A stretch of DNA of 64,000 nt from Pelecanus crispus (GCF_030463565.1 NC_134675.1:19675862-19739861); one strand, 5' to 3'. Shown: positions 1 to 23,800, numbered from the stretch's first letter. Notes: generated by a model from the letters alone, not told the origin. A program made the numbers and translations.

Positions 1-464
1 TGGCTCATGAAGTCCTACAGAAAACCGTTGAATGTGTGAAGGGAAATAATCACAAAGAAACCACGTCCCAGTTCACATCCACAGGCTGAATGGAGGAATC
101 ACTGGCTTAAAAGCAGCAGCAAAAATTTTAGTAAAGAAACACTAATTTAAAAGCATGGGTTACATATTCATGTCATCCAGTAAGATACTGGAAATCACAA
201 AGGGCGTACTTCACATTAAGTATTAATTATGAAAAGTTACTGTATTTGTAGAAAAAATAATTGTGCTTTGAGCACAGTACTAAATATAGGTCTTTTAGGT
301 AATCAATAATACCAAAGACAACATTCATGTACAACATCCTGCAAAGCACTGTTTCTCAATTCCCAGTAAAGTCAGCACTACTCTGCAATTTTGATATTTT
401 AAGCTAGGAAGCTATATATAATGCTAAGACTTTTTGAGTACTATTATAAAATTAGGTTTCCTAC
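1..464. other. MIER3 intron 5, partial
   Basis: AT-rich intronic sequence at the left edge of the window. No repeat family, exon or RNA gene was recognised in it. Confidence 0.6.
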
Positions 465-10774
<10,310 letters not shown>

Positions 10775-11240
10775 ATTGGGACGATCGGGCTGAGCAACAG
10801 CGCTGCGCCGAGTGCCCGGATAGGGCTGCTAAACCAATGGCAACCACCGAGCTCCAGACGGAGCCGGCCAGGGAGGGAAGGAGGGAGCGGAGAGGCCGGC
10901 GAGACTGGGCTGGGGCGGAGGAGGCAGTGTCGGGACCCCGCCTCCAGCAGCGCCGCGGACTTCCGCCCGGCTGGCAAAGGTGCTTGCCCCGCCCCGCCCG
11001 GAGAGGGCGCTCAGCGCCCGCCGCGGAGCCTAGGCCTGAGGGGCACGGCCCCGCCCGGGGAAGCTTCGGCCAGCAGAGGCTGCCCGTTCCGAGGCGAGCA
11101 GGAAGTCGCTAGGGCCTTCGCTGTGCTGCCTCAGGGGTTCTGAGGTCGGCTGGAGCCCAGGTAACTTGGACACCCCCCGGCTTCGGCGCCCCGCCGCGCC
11201 CGTCTGGATCAGCTCGTCTGTGACTGCCGCGACTTGGGCC

Positions 11241-12996
11241 GGGAATACCGTGCAGAAACGTTACCCCACGACCGAGTGGTACCCGGTTGTGTAACCTGCT
11301 CTTCACTACATATTAAGCCCCTTCCTAGGTGCTGGTGTGGAGGAGGGCTAGCAGTTATGCTAACACCTTACATCCTAAGTGTCTGAAGCAGGAAACAAAA
11401 TGTCAAAGCCTTCAAACCTTGCTGTTGTTGATTGCCTGCTGTGGGTTAAACAGAGAAAGTGAAATTTACTTTGTGGTGGATATTGTATCTAAAAGTTGAG
11501 GCGTTTTATGTACAAAGTAATATCTATTACATTTTTTTAGTGGTATTTTTTGTCCCGGTACACAGGAAGTGGGAATCTGGCCATTATCAGCTTGATCCCA
11601 GCCTATGAAGATTCATGCTTTTAACTTTGGAATTACATGTTTCTGCTTCTGGCCAAAATAACATCTGCTGTACTTGCTATATCGAATATCGATCTGCTGG
11701 AGGGGTGGTGTGCATCAGTGACACTCAGTTGCAGTAGTGCCCCAGACTGTGTCCCATCCTGAGAATTCAGGAGGCTAAAAGCTGTATCCTGAAGCAAACA
11801 GTTTCTTTGGATGCATCCTAAACTGGGTTTGCAGACAGTGCAGAGATCCCAAGCTAGTTTAGGTACTTAAGTAATGGAGCTCTATACTGTTTAATTTATT
11901 CTGCTGGGACCTGTTGCTCTGAGAAACAGAGTAAATTAACTTGTGTCACGTGCTGCACTGCTGAGCCTAGTCTACTTCCAATATATAAACTGTTCACGTA
12001 CCTCCAAACTACACAGCAGCCTAAGATGTAGACATACCTACTCTTGATATACCTAGGGGTAAGATGTTCACAACATAAAAATCCCAAGACTTTATGGAAA
12101 CACATTTTTTAGGAAAGTTGTCACAGTCACAAGCAGCTCTAGCAGTACTTCATCCTCTGATCCCTGATCTGTCTTTGCCTTTTTCCAAAGTTGTATACAC
12201 AGATTAGGGAGTTAGGTAAAAATGATCAGACAGACAGGCTATGTCAGAGCACACTGCATGTACTCAAAAATTAAGGAAGATTTAATACTTTCCACCTTTG
12301 ACTGATCTGGAATGCCATTATAACCCACTAATGCTCCTTAGCATTTTTCAGTTTTGTTCCCTCCAGATAGAGCAAACCCAGTTCCTATCCCAGTTCCCTT
12401 GAAGCCTCAGCTCTGGTAAGGCAAAATAGCTTCCCATGAACACAGAATGTGTAACACATACACAGACCTGTTCATCTAATTGGCATAATAAGCACAGAAA
12501 GTGCAGCAGGAAGAATCTCCAATTCAGGGAAGTACATATTTGCTACTATACACATTTTCTCAATAGGAATTCTCCCTGATTTGGATGCAATTAGCTATTT
12601 CTTAACTTGTGAAGTAGTTTACTTCAGTCTTTCAACTGTTTAACATGATTAAGTTTTTCAGTTGTGTGCAATTTTACAGATAAATCTTCTGCTGTTAATT
12701 TGCCACTTTAAAACTTTTATCAGATTTAGATCAAAGGGAAAGGGAAGTTTTTTAATTATAATTCAGGCCACTTTGATAAAATAATATGAACTCAATGCTC
12801 TACCACAGCAGGTCATTAGGTGTGTTCCAGAGCTGTCGTATAAGTTGCAGCAAGGATTCTGGAAAAACTACAGTGCTCAGAGTTGTAGTGGACAGGGGGC
12901 TGCAAGACAGGGGGAAAAAAAACAACTTACCTGGTTCTAAAGCATATCAGTGATAAAAACGAGCATTTTCTTTTCTTGTCTTTTCCTGACATTCAG
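11241..12996. other. Intergenic region with nothing recognised
   Basis: Unique sequence between the MIER3 CpG island and the exon-like ORF at 12997. No conserved coding, repeat or RNA signal was seen. Confidence 0.5.
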
Positions 12997-13217
12997 TTTT
13001 GCGCTTGGAAATTGCAGCTATACAGAAAAACTTACAAATATTTACAGACTCCAATACCTACAAAAAAAAGGTTGATGAAAAACTGGATCCTGAAGATTTG
13101 AAAAGGACTGCTATGATCCTGTATCTGAGTTGGGGCTGGATTTTGATAGCAATATCTATAGTGCAATTATGTTCTATGCTGTTACAACACGTTTTACCTC
13201 CCAGTGGTTTTCACTGA
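12997..13217 (+). CDS. Hypothetical terminal exon with one membrane segment
   Basis: A good acceptor (pyrimidine-rich run ending CCTGACATTCAG at 12996) is followed by an open frame of about 72 codons to TGA at 13215-13217. The frame has a charged, Lys/Asp-rich part (SNTYKKKVDEKLDPEDLKR). About 20 hydrophobic residues follow (YLSWGWILIAISIVQLCSML), then a short polar tail, as in a tail-anchored protein. There is no ATG at its start, so it would be a spliced 3' exon. I do not recognise the family, and no upstream exon was found. A decayed CR1 begins just after it. It could equally be a chance ORF or an unrecognised repeat. Confidence 0.25.
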
Positions 13218-13269
13218 GTACAGATCAAGATAAAGAGTGAGGAGGGTGAAATTACTGCGGTAAGCCTGT

Positions 13270-14137
13270 TTGAAGGGCATGGCAGAGCTGAAAGAGGAAG
13301 TGGAAAGGCCAAGGAGTATCAGGGAGTGCGAGAGGGAGATAGATTGGTGGAGCCACACCCTACCATCCCTGGGGCCAAGGCAGCAGATGGAGGCCCCACA
13401 AGGAGCAGAGGATCCCCTACCCTCTTGCCAGCAAGCAGAAGGAGGGGACCTAAGAGACCGGGGGGAATGGAAACAGGTCCCTGCCTGGGGAGGCAGGCAA
13501 ATCCCCTCCTGGCCTCCCTCACCTTCCCAGTTGCCCTTACACAACAGATATGGGGCTCTGGAACTTGAGGGCCAGACAAATGAGGATGTAGGCGAAGGTC
13601 CATCCAGGGGGTTGCCTAGGGTGAGTCAGTCAGCCCCACGCATTATGACTGCCCCTGTTAAGAAAACAAGGAGGGTAATTGTTGTAGGCGATTCCCTCCT
13701 GTGGGGAACAGAGGGCCCAATATGCCATCCAGACCTATCCCACAGGGAAGTCTGCTGCCTCCCTGGGGCCCGGGTTAGAGACGTTACTAAGAAACTCCCT
13801 GATCTGGTACAGCCCTCTGATTATTACCCACTGTTGGTTATGCAGGTTGGCAGTGATGAGGTTGCGGAGAGAAGTCCCAAAGCGATCAAAAGGGACTTAA
13901 GGGCATTGGGGCGATTGGTTGAAGGATTGGGAGCACAGGTAGTGTTTTCCTCTGTCCCGTCAGTGGCAGGGAAGAATGCTGAAAGGACCAGGAAAACTCA
14001 TCTGATTAACGTGTTTTGATCATGGGGAGGTTTACATGACACCGGGCCTGCTGGCAGCAGATGGAGTTCAGATATCCCAATGCGGGAAAAGGATTATCAC
14101 TCATGAGTTGGCAGGGCTCATCGAGAGGGCTTTAAAC
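13270..14137 (+). pseudogene. CR1 ORF1 remnant with GDSL/SGNH esterase-like domain
   Basis: The open part (13270-14019, 249 codons) starts with a charged coiled-coil-like stretch (AELKEEVERPRSIRECEREI). It then enters an esterase-like domain with VVGDSLLWGTEG, the GDSL motif, at 13687-13698. A stop at 14017-14019 is followed by degraded sequence up to ALN at about 14137. CR1-clade ORF1 proteins are known to carry an SGNH esterase. The frame and stop show that it is not functional. Confidence 0.8.
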
Positions 14138-14199
14138 TAGGTTCAAAGGGGGAAGGGGATATAACCAGGCTCACTAGAGAGGAGCCTAAGGGTGGCATG

Positions 14200-17100
14200 G
14201 CAGTGTTGGGGGTGAAATCGAGAGCCCAGCTCGAGTGCATCTACACCAATGCACGCAGCATGGGCAACAAACAGGGGGAGCTGGAAGCCATTGTGCAGCA
14301 GAATACCTATGACTTAGTCGCCATCACAGAAACATGGTGGGATGACTCTCATGACTGGAGTGCTGCACTGGATGGCTCTTCAGAAGGGATAGGAAGGGAA
14401 GGAGAGGCGGTGGGGTGGCTCTGTATGTTAGGGAGTGTTTCGATTGTATAGAGCTCAATGATCATGATGATTAAGGTCGAGTGCTTATGGGTAAGGATGA
14501 GAGGGAAGGCCAACAAGGCAGATATCCTGCTGGGAGTCTGGTATAGACCACCCAACCAGGATGAAGAGGTAGATGAATGTCCTGGTTTCGGCTGGGATAG
14601 AGTTAATTTTCTTCCTAGCAGCAGGCATAGTGCTGTGTTTTGGATTTAGTAGGAGAAGAATGTTGATAACATGCTGATGTTTTTTAGTTGTTGCTGAGTA
14701 CTGCTTATGCTAGTCAAGGACTTTTTCAGCTTCCCATGCTCTGCCAGGCGCACAAGAAACTGGGAGGGGGCACAGCCAGAATAGTTGATGCAAACTGACC
14801 AAAGGGCTATTCCATACCATATGACGTCATGCTCAGTATATAAACTGGGGGGGGTTGGCCGGGGAGCAGCGACCGCTGCTCGGGAACTGTCTGGGTATTG
14901 GTCGTCGGGTGGTGAGCAATTGCATTGTGCATCACTTGCTTTGTATATTATTATTACTATTATTATTATATTATTATTATTATTTTACTTTATTTTATTT
15001 CAATTATTAAACTGTTCTTATCTCAACCCAGGAGTGTTTCTCACTCTTACTCCTCCGATTCTCTCCCCCATCCCATCAGGGTAGGGGGAGTGAGCGAGTG
15101 GCTGCGTGGTACTGAGTTGCTGGCTGGGACTAAACCACGACAATGAAGCATTCTGTAAGCGGCTGGCGGAAGTCTCACAATCGCTAGCCCTTGTTCTCGT
15201 GGGGAATTCAACTTACCAAACATCTGCTGGAAATACAACACAGCAGAAAGGAAACAGTCTCGGAGGTTCCTAGAGTGTGTGGAAGATAACTTCCTGACAC
15301 AGCTGGCAAGTTAGCCTACCAGGGGAGGTGCCTTGCTTGACCTGCTGTTCACAAACAGAGAAGGACTCGTGGGAGATGTCATGGTCAGAGGCCGTCTTGG
15401 GCTTAGCGACCATGATATGATAGAGTTCTCAATTTTTGCAAAGTAAGGAGGGGGGCCAGCAAAACCACTATCATGGACTTCCGGAGGGCAGACTTTGGCC
15501 TGTTCAGGCCACTGGTTGGGAAAGTCCCATGGGAGGCAGTCCTGATGGGCAAAGGGGTCCAGGAAGGCTGGGTGTTCTTCAAGAAGGAAGTCTTAAGGGC
15601 GCAGGAGCAGGCTGTCCCCATGTGCCATAAGACCAAACAGCAGTGAAGACGACTGGCCTGGCTGAACAGGGAGCTTTTGCTGGGACTCAGGGGAAAAAAG
15701 GAGAGTTTACCACCTTTGGAAGAAGGGGCAGGCAACTCAAGAAGAGTACAGGGATATTGTTAGGTCATGCAGAGAGTAAATTAGAAAGGCAAAAGCCCAG
15801 CTAGAACTCAGTCTGGCCACTGTTGTAAGAGATAATAAAAAGTGTTTTTAGAAATACATTAACAACAAAAAGAGAGCCAAGGAGAATCTCCATCCTTTAT
15901 TGGATGCGGGGGGGAACATTGCCACCAAGGATGAGGAAAAGGCAGAGGTACTTAATGCCTTCTTTGCCTCAGTCTTTAATAGTCAGACCAGTCATGCCCA
16001 GGGCATTCACCCCCCTGAGCTGGAAGACAGGGACGGGGAGCAGAATGGAGCCCCCATAATCCAGGAGGAAGCAGTTAACAACCTGCTACGCCACCTGGAC
16101 GCTCACAAATCTATGGGGCCGGATGGGATCCACCCAAGAGTACTGAGGGTGCTGGCGGGGGAGCTTGCCAAGCCACTCTCCATCATCTATCAACAGTCCT
16201 GGTTAACAGGGGAGGTCCCTGATGACTGGAGGCTTGCCAATGTGATGCCCATCTACAAGAAGGGCCAGAAAGAGGATCCGGGGAACTACAGGCCTATCAG
16301 CCTGACCTCGGTGCCAGGGAAGATTATGGAGCGGTTCATATTGAGTATGCTCGACAGACATGTGTAGGTCAACCAGGGGATCGGGCCCAGCCAGCATGGG
16401 TTCATGAAAGGCAGGTCCTGCTTGACCAACCCGATCTCCTTCTATGACCTCGTGACCCACCTAGTGGATGAGGGAAAGGCCGCGGATGTTATCTACCTGG
16501 ACTTCAGCAAAGCCTTTGACACCGTCTCCCACAGCATTCTCCTAAAGGAAGCTGGTGGCTCATGGCCTAGGCAGGTGTACTCTTCGCTGGGTAAAAAAAC
16601 TGGCTGGGTGGCTGAGCTCAGAGAGTTGTGGTGAACGGAGTTAAATCCAGTTGGCGACCGGTCACAAGCGGTGTTCCCCAGGGCTCTGTTTTGGGGCCAG
16701 TCTTGTTTAATATCTTTATCAATGATCTGGATGAGGGGATCGAGTGTACCCTCAGTAAGTTTGCAGATGACATCAAGTTGGGTGGGAGTGTTGATCTGCT
16801 CGAGGGTAGGAAGGCCTGCAGAGGGATCTGGACAGGCTGGATCAATCGGCCAAGGCCAATTGTATGAGGTTCAACAAGGCCAAGTGTCGGGTCCTGCACT
16901 TGGGTCACAACAACCCCATGCAATGCTACAGGCTTGGGGAAGAGTGGCTGGAAAGCTGCCTGGCTGAAAAGGACCTGGGGGTGTTGGTCGACAGCCGGCT
17001 GAACATGAGCCAGCAGTGTGCCCAGGTGGTCAAGAAGGCCAACAGCATCCTGGCCTGTATCAGGAATAGTGTGGCCAGCAGGAGCAGGGAAGTGATTGTC

Positions 17101-17615
17101 GCCCTGTACTCAGTGCTGGTGAGGCCGCACCTGGAATACTGTGTCCAGTTTTGGGCCCCTCAATACAAGAAAGACATTGAGGTGCAGGAGCGTGTCCAGA
17201 GAAGGGCAACAAAGCTGGTGAAGGGTCTAGAGAACAAGTCTTATGAGGAGCGGCTGAGGGAACTGGGATTGTTTAGTCTGGAGAAGAGGAGGTCGAGGGG
17301 AGACCTTATCGCTCTCTACAACTACCTGAAAGGAGGTTGTAGTGAGGTGGGTGTTGGTCTCTTCTCCCAAGTAGTTAGCGATAGGACAAGAGGAAATGGG
17401 CTCAAGCTGCGCCAGGGGAGGCTTAGATTAGATATTAGGAAAAATTTCTTCACGGAAAGGGTGTTCAAGCATTGGAACAGGCTGCCCAGAGAGGTGGTGG
17501 AGTCACCATCCCTGGAAGTGTTCAAAAAACGGGTAGACGTGGCACTTGGGGACATGGTTTATTGGGCATGGTGGTGTTGGGTTGATGGTTGGACTGATGA
17601 TCTTAGAGGTCCTTT
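14200..17615 (+). pseudogene. CR1 ORF2 remnant (endonuclease and reverse transcriptase)
   Basis: The endonuclease N-terminus is visible (YTNARSMGNKQGELEAIV; AITETWWDDSHDW). It resumes after the LTR (NFN.. ICW; DLLFTNREGLVGDVM). The reverse transcriptase follows, with a GNYRPISLTSVPGK block near 16280, [14 protein letters not shown] near 16490, and the catalytic FADD at 16760-16771. The C-terminal part (16864-17625) is open for 253 codons. Stops near 16363 and frameshifts near 16550 and 16800 break it. Confidence 0.9.
14578..15142 (+). repeat. Solo LTR inserted in CR1, with 5-bp target duplication
   Basis: The LTR begins TGTCCTGGTTTCGGCTGGGA and ends ACCACGACA. The duplication ATGAA lies at 14573-14577 and 15143-15147. 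It has a perfect CRE (TGACGTCA, 14822-14829) 7 bases before a TATA box (TATATAAA, 14837-14844), and a TTA-rich microsatellite at about 14945-15005. It belongs to the same family as the LTRs of the ERV at 2733-5590 and the fragment near 61.2 kb. Confidence 0.93.
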
Positions 17616-17689
17616 CCAACCTTAATGATTCTATTCTAGTTTTACTTTCATTAAAAAATGATCCAGCCACCAAGCCAGGAAACATGAAA

Positions 17690-17805
17690 TTAATTATTAC
17701 TCTACCCTTAACTGGTTTAGTGGTGGACTTGGTAATGTTAGGTTAATGGTTGGACTGGATGATCTTAAAGGTCTTTTCCAACCTAAACGATTCTGTGATT
17801 CTATG
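17690..17805 (+). repeat. Short CR1 3'-end copy
   Basis: It contains GTGGTGGACTTGGTAATGTT, TTGGACTGGATGATCTTAAA, TTCCAACCTAAACGATTCTG and the end TGATTCTATGA. This is the standard CR1 tail, directly behind the larger element. Confidence 0.85.
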
Positions 17806-20800
17806 AAAGGAACAAGGATGTGAATGCACCACCTCTTTCTCAATTAGCATTTTTCTCCAGAAACAGGGGTGAGAGCATGATGTGCTCTTAAAGTGTAGCT
17901 TGGAAACCAAATTACCTTGTGCTTTTCTGGAGTCTGGTATGGCACTGCATCATTAGGAGCTTCCACCGGAGCCTGGTGCTTTCACGGGTATGCTTCTGCT
18001 CTCTGCCTTGCGTCCGTGAGCAGAAGTGCAACATGAAATTGCTTTTTCCATTTTACAGGTACTCTGAATTAGAGATGGCTGAACAAAATATGTGTATGCA
18101 TATATACAGTGAGTCAAATAGCTACATCAATGCAAATGCAGTTTTCCATAGCTGCTGGCATACAAGAATGTATGGAGTTCTATATTTCAAGGTGTCTTTT
18201 CTCTTGAATTGGAATCAAGAAGATGGGACAAAAGCTGCCTAAACTGTTCCTTCTGAAGTAATGGAGGAAGATACATTTTGTGTCCATATTGTTAATATAT
18301 TTTATTTTCCAAGTTAATCTCAGATCAAAAAAAGGAAAAAAATTATTTTGAAATAATCAAAAAAAGGAAAGAACTAAAATGTATTAAAAGAGAAGAATCT
18401 AGTCTTTTAAAAAAAAACCAAAACCAATAATGCAATGAAGCTGAAGAGTTATAGATGAGGAGTTGTAAGATGAAGAGTGCAGAAGCTCTAGAAGAAAATC
18501 TCTTGAGATCTGTAGCATTTTTCTCCTTTACCCTTAAAGAATGATAAAATTAAGTATTAAGTCTTTTACATTCTGCACTCTTAGGTATACGCTATCATGG
18601 ATACATCCAACAGATGTATGGTGTTCAGAGAATACCATAACCACGTTTGAAGTCTTGGTCTTGTATCTGGGTGGCGTAAATGTTGTGATACTTTTTCAGT
18701 TCAGTCCACACTCCTCCAGCAAACCCATTGCCCAAAGCCCTAGATTAATGGCCTCAAATAGCCCTTTTCTGTAGACATAATAACAAAAAGTAAAGCCTGT
18801 TTGTTCAGGAAATGGAGCTGGTCTTAGACCCTTAGGCTGTATCTCTACTAGTAAATTAACATGCTCAGGGATGTTTCCTAGACATTAAAACCACCAAAAA
18901 GCACAGAACTGCACACATCTCTGCTAGCAAAACCTCTGCTGCCTTCAGAGATCGCCTGTTGCAGATGGACCGTTGAACACAATAACTCCTGAAGGGTACT
19001 GAAGAGGCAGGTTGGTGGGAGCAGGGCACAAAGCATGTGGGGACCATCCTAATAGTTTGATATTACGGATGACCATGTGCCAGTGCTATTTAATTTACTG
19101 GAAAAGCAGAGAGTATGTTGTAAAAATACAATTCACCACCTCCTGCAAATCTATACTTTTTGAGCTTTGAGATGAGAAGAAGGACGGAACCCCATCTGTG
19201 TATTACTGACATCACTTACTACTGCTAATCACATTGCTTGTTCAGATACCATGGTTTTGAGGATTGTATTTGCAGTAAAGAATAGACACGCAAAGTAAGT
19301 TTTTATATCCCCTAGTTTTATCTATCTCCCTGTGCTTTAATTTTCATGAGTCCAAGTAACACAGCTTTCTGCAGTACCAACTGGACTTCTGTATAATGTA
19401 AGAAAGTTAGACTTTTTTAAATAGTCTTGCTTGCTTACCTCTCATGCCAAATTTTCAAAGGGAATAGTTTCCCTTACCTCCTTCCCAAGACTTTTAGTAT
19501 TCTGCTATTTTTATAAAAAAGTTTAATTTTGCCCTAAAGAACATAGAGAAAAAGTTTTAACCGATTTATTTTTCATAGTAATAATAATAATTTAATTTTA
19601 GTAATAGGCAAAGCAGCTTATTTTTTGTGAAGCTTACCAACAGCCAGCAGATTTACAGCAAGGGGATGTTTGACCCAGACTTACAGACAGATACAGCACA
19701 TGCATGTAATGGCATCACTGGTAATTACATAAGAGATGGTATAATGTGTGCATAAGAAATATTTTAATTTAAGGGAATTTTTAGATTTTCTTTTATGAAA
19801 TTAAACAATTTCATTTGTAAATAATCATAAATAGTTGTAAACAAAAAGGTAGTTGTTGTAGTAGGAATTTAGGCAGCCTGACTCTCCTGGCCAATTCACT
19901 CCCTCAGTTCCCTTCTACCAGAAGAAGGAGTTTTTTAGTGAGCACTTCCTTCTGAATCATCCTTAATTGGAATCCCTGGTTTTGTTTGGTTTTATTTGTC
20001 ATTCAGTTTGAAGTGCCAAGGGGTTTCTAGCTAGCCAGTATCTTGGTCAGTTTGCCCTTCAGCCTCTTTTACGTGTTGCTTGCACAGCCCCTGTATTGAG
20101 TTTCTCCCTCTTTCTAGACTCCAGAGTCTTCTCCATCTTTTCTGTAATGTGTCTTCTCACTTGTCCAGATGGCACCTTCCTGCCTGTTCCTTAGCAGGGA
20201 CTCACCCCCACGAAGCTCCTGCCCACAGGAGCTCCCTCAGGCATTTTACAGAGGTGGTCTAAGGAAGGCTTGCTATCAGAGACCCACCTCAGGCTGCATC
20301 CTACAGCCCTCTTGGTTTTACCACTGGAGGGATGGGATAATCCTGGTGCGAAGGGGATGAGCCCCATGCTCTCTTGAGGGCCCAGCTTTCCCCAGGAAAG
20401 GCTTCTTGCTTAGAGAAAGTGGCTTTCTGATTGTGGTGGTCAGCACGACATCTCTGCACACTGAAATGTGACTTCACTTGCAATATAACTGAAAACAACT
20501 GTTAGCCAGCTACGCATAGAAAAACAGATGACCCAGTACCTCCTCTGTATGCCTTACTGTTGGGCAAGGAGGAGGAGGAGTGTAGGAGTTTTTTAATGAA
20601 AGGGTATATGTGTGATTAAATTGTAAACAATTAAGAGCATGATGAGAAACAATTTCTCCTAAGTATAGTATTACACCTTGCTAATTTTCATTTTATAGCA
20701 TCGGTAGGTGTGTCACATTGTATGAAGGAAAAAACATTGTGCTTTTCAGTGTCTCTTAGAATATTTTGAACACATACATAATAGCCATCATAATTTGAAA

Positions 20801-23800
20801 AATATTTGCAGGAAACTTGCTTTTACTTCGTAAAGTAATGTGTACTTGTACTTGTGTTCTGAGAGTGTTTTGCCTATTTCTTTTGAGCCAATTTATAATA
20901 ATTAGCAAGTTTATAAAAAGTATCATCATTATCTTCCAAAAAGTTCACAGAGAAACAAGCATTTATATTCTGCAGATGTGGAAACTAAGGCACAGAAAAG
21001 TTAAAAATCTCAGCCAAAGTCTAAGGCAGGATTTCTGGCAGAAGTGAAAATCAATTAGACAATACTGATTTGAAGCTATTGCATCATCTTCGTAGACTGA
21101 AGTTTGTATTTCATGGATTTCAATTTCTGAGTTATTTTCCACTTATTTACAAATACCAGGAGTTTCTAATAGCAACATACAAAAATGTCACTATATAGGA
21201 GTACAAGTATCACTTACGTTGGGTGGGTGTCCAGTAGGAAGGAACCATATCTCTAAATTCCCAATTCTGAACAAATAAAAGACAGCCTCTAAAATTTCTT
21301 CAGAGGGATCTGGAAAAGAGCATAACATAGCTCCAGGAAGACAAGTCTGAGAAAATATTTCATTTGCACTTGACCCTATCCACAGCCTTTCATACCATTA
21401 ATTTCTTTGGGGCTTTTTTTTGCAAAGTTTCAGATGACAGAACCATGCAACAGATAGGAGAAACCTCTGCTGCCCATTTTTGTCCATGAAGGGAAAAACA
21501 GAGAAAGAGGAGCAGCTGAGAAAGAGGTAGATTTCACTCTCTCTATCTTTTTGCATTTAACCTTCTTTGAATACTAGAGCTTTGCTGGGGCGTTTCAGCC
21601 TGGTTTAAACACAGATGGAACTTTCTGCTAGTCAGAAAGCTGGTTTTAGTCTTTCTTGAAAATTCTTGTAGGTGAATCTTATTTTGGCCATATGCGATAC
21701 ATTTTTTTCTCTCTGAGGCTGATTGGTAATAAAGGTAAGGAACTGCAAAAGCTGAGCCTATTGTATCAACCTTAACAGTAGTTCTTTTTGGAGATCATGT
21801 CACAAAACTCAGATGATCTTTGAACTGTGAGTTATATCCCATAGTGTTTAGTATATATGACAATATATATCTAGGCTTCTAGTGGTTCTAGCAAATAGAT
21901 ATAAAAAGCGGTATAGGTTTGTGTCTTTTTTTATGGGGAGGGGGTAGGGAGAGATTATTCTATTAATTAGATCAATTAATATAGCTGGGAAGACACTGAC
22001 AGACTTTTTAGGGAAAATACAGGAATTTAATTTTATAGAGAAAAGGGTAGGGTAAAGATAAGTAGCTTATGAAAAAATAGTAATTTAGTATTGTATGTTC
22101 AGTTCATAATTCCTTCAACTTGTTCCTTTTCATCTAAATTGTTCTTTGTGATGATTAACAGTTATTAATTTGAGCTCTTTGTGAAATTTAGAACAGTGGG
22201 TATTCACTTGCTGTTATTTCACTTTCCTGGATAGAACAGGGCAGAAGTTGAGTATATTTAGGATTTACTTGCCTTATTATTTTAGAGAAGGTATATAGCA
22301 TGACTTTATCCTTCAACAGAATAAATGTCATGTAGACAGCATTCATTTGGGACATATTTGAAGAACAGTTGCACCCTTTTAACATCAATTAATTAGCTGG
22401 ATAACTTACATGAAAGGAATGCTGCTTAATGGAGATAAACCATTAAAAATAGTTTCATATAACCCTTGGTTTAATACCACCTAATGTTTCTGAAACACTT
22501 TCTTAGAGATGGATGCTTTTACCATTAAAGGGGAAAAAGCTACTAGTTGGGCTATTTTCAGTTACAGCATGGTGAAAAACTTGAAATGGAGAAGCTGTTC
22601 TTTTAAAAGCTTGATTCTTAATACTCTTTTTACCTTCTAATTAGTATAACAAAAGAATGGCCTCTGAGTTCTTATCCTGGCTTTTCACTAGTGTCACCAA
22701 GATATTGATTCTTTCAGATAGAAACAGTCATTATCCTGAAAGAGATAAAATGATCAATTAATTTCAATAATATAGGCCAAATTTATACTTATGTATCATT
22801 CAAAATTAATACCTAGGTATTGCTTCAAAATATGAACTATTGCCTACAGCTTTATTGAAGTTTTTGCCCAGAATGCTGCTCCCATCAGTCAGTGGTAATT
22901 TTATTACAGTTCTTCAGAAAAGAATGAGTCAACAAGCACTTATGTTTTAATTTTCAGAGCTGTTTAGCACTTGACAGTTGTATTAAAGTACACTGGACAC
23001 TGAGATGCTCAGAACTCTTGAAAAATCAAATAATTAGAGGTTATACATCCTATGATGCAAATTATAATGGTAATTTCTTTAATGCAGTCAAATCCTATTG
23101 TCTTATTTGTATATGTAGACATACTGAAATCCTGAAGCAATTGAAAAAATCATCTTACCTTCCTTTCCTGGAAGGGATAATAGATATAAATAGACAAGCA
23201 CAGATACTTTATTCTAGAGTTCATCGTGTTACTGCAAATTATAATGACTAGATGTTGCTATGTACTTTTGTATAATGCTTACATTCTTTTAATTTTGTTA
23301 CTCAAAATGTTTCATATTGTGAACACGCAGCTGAAAGATATTTAAAATTTTGCAACAAGGACTGTTTATTTGAACTGTGTTTGTACTGAGGAATTCTCAC
23401 CGTGTTTGGGATCTGATTGTACAAATACTTCTCTGTTGAGAAGAACATACATTAGAAATAGGTTTTTATTATTAACATTAGGTGACCATTTTCTTTCTAG
23501 TTTTTAAATATTGGGCTCACTGCATCTGAAGCTTTCTGGATCAAATCTGTATTCATCAGATTTTAAACCTGTTATATGAAAATTTTGATTTTTGTCCTTC
23601 TGCCTGATTCTTTGGTTCAGATTGATTGTATATTTGGCACACTGGGTTTTTAGTACAAGGTTAAGTATTTTGTACATCTTCATGAAGTGGCACAAAAATG
23701 TGTAATAGTAAGGAATTAAATATGTTTCCATATTTTTCTTTAATATTTGCTTAATTAATGATCTGAGTGTATAATATACTTGCATAAATAATTGTATTCT

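Larger units (their letters stand above)
13225..17637 (+). mobile_element. Nearly complete CR1 LINE, interrupted by a solo LTR
   Basis: This CR1 non-LTR retrotransposon runs from ORF1 to its 3' end (GGTCCTTTCCAACC... GATTCTATTCTAG). It carries ORF1 remnants (13270-14137) and ORF2 remnants (about 14200-17615), with endonuclease then reverse transcriptase. A 565-bp LTR (14578-15142) splits the endonuclease. Several stops and frameshifts make it inactive. The 5' boundary is approximate. A second short CR1 3' tail follows at 17690-17805. Confidence 0.92.

Noticed and set aside
17919..18242. 107-codon ORF after the CR1
   Set aside because: It has no recognisable domain, no supporting splice or promoter context, and a composition like the surrounding intergenic sequence.
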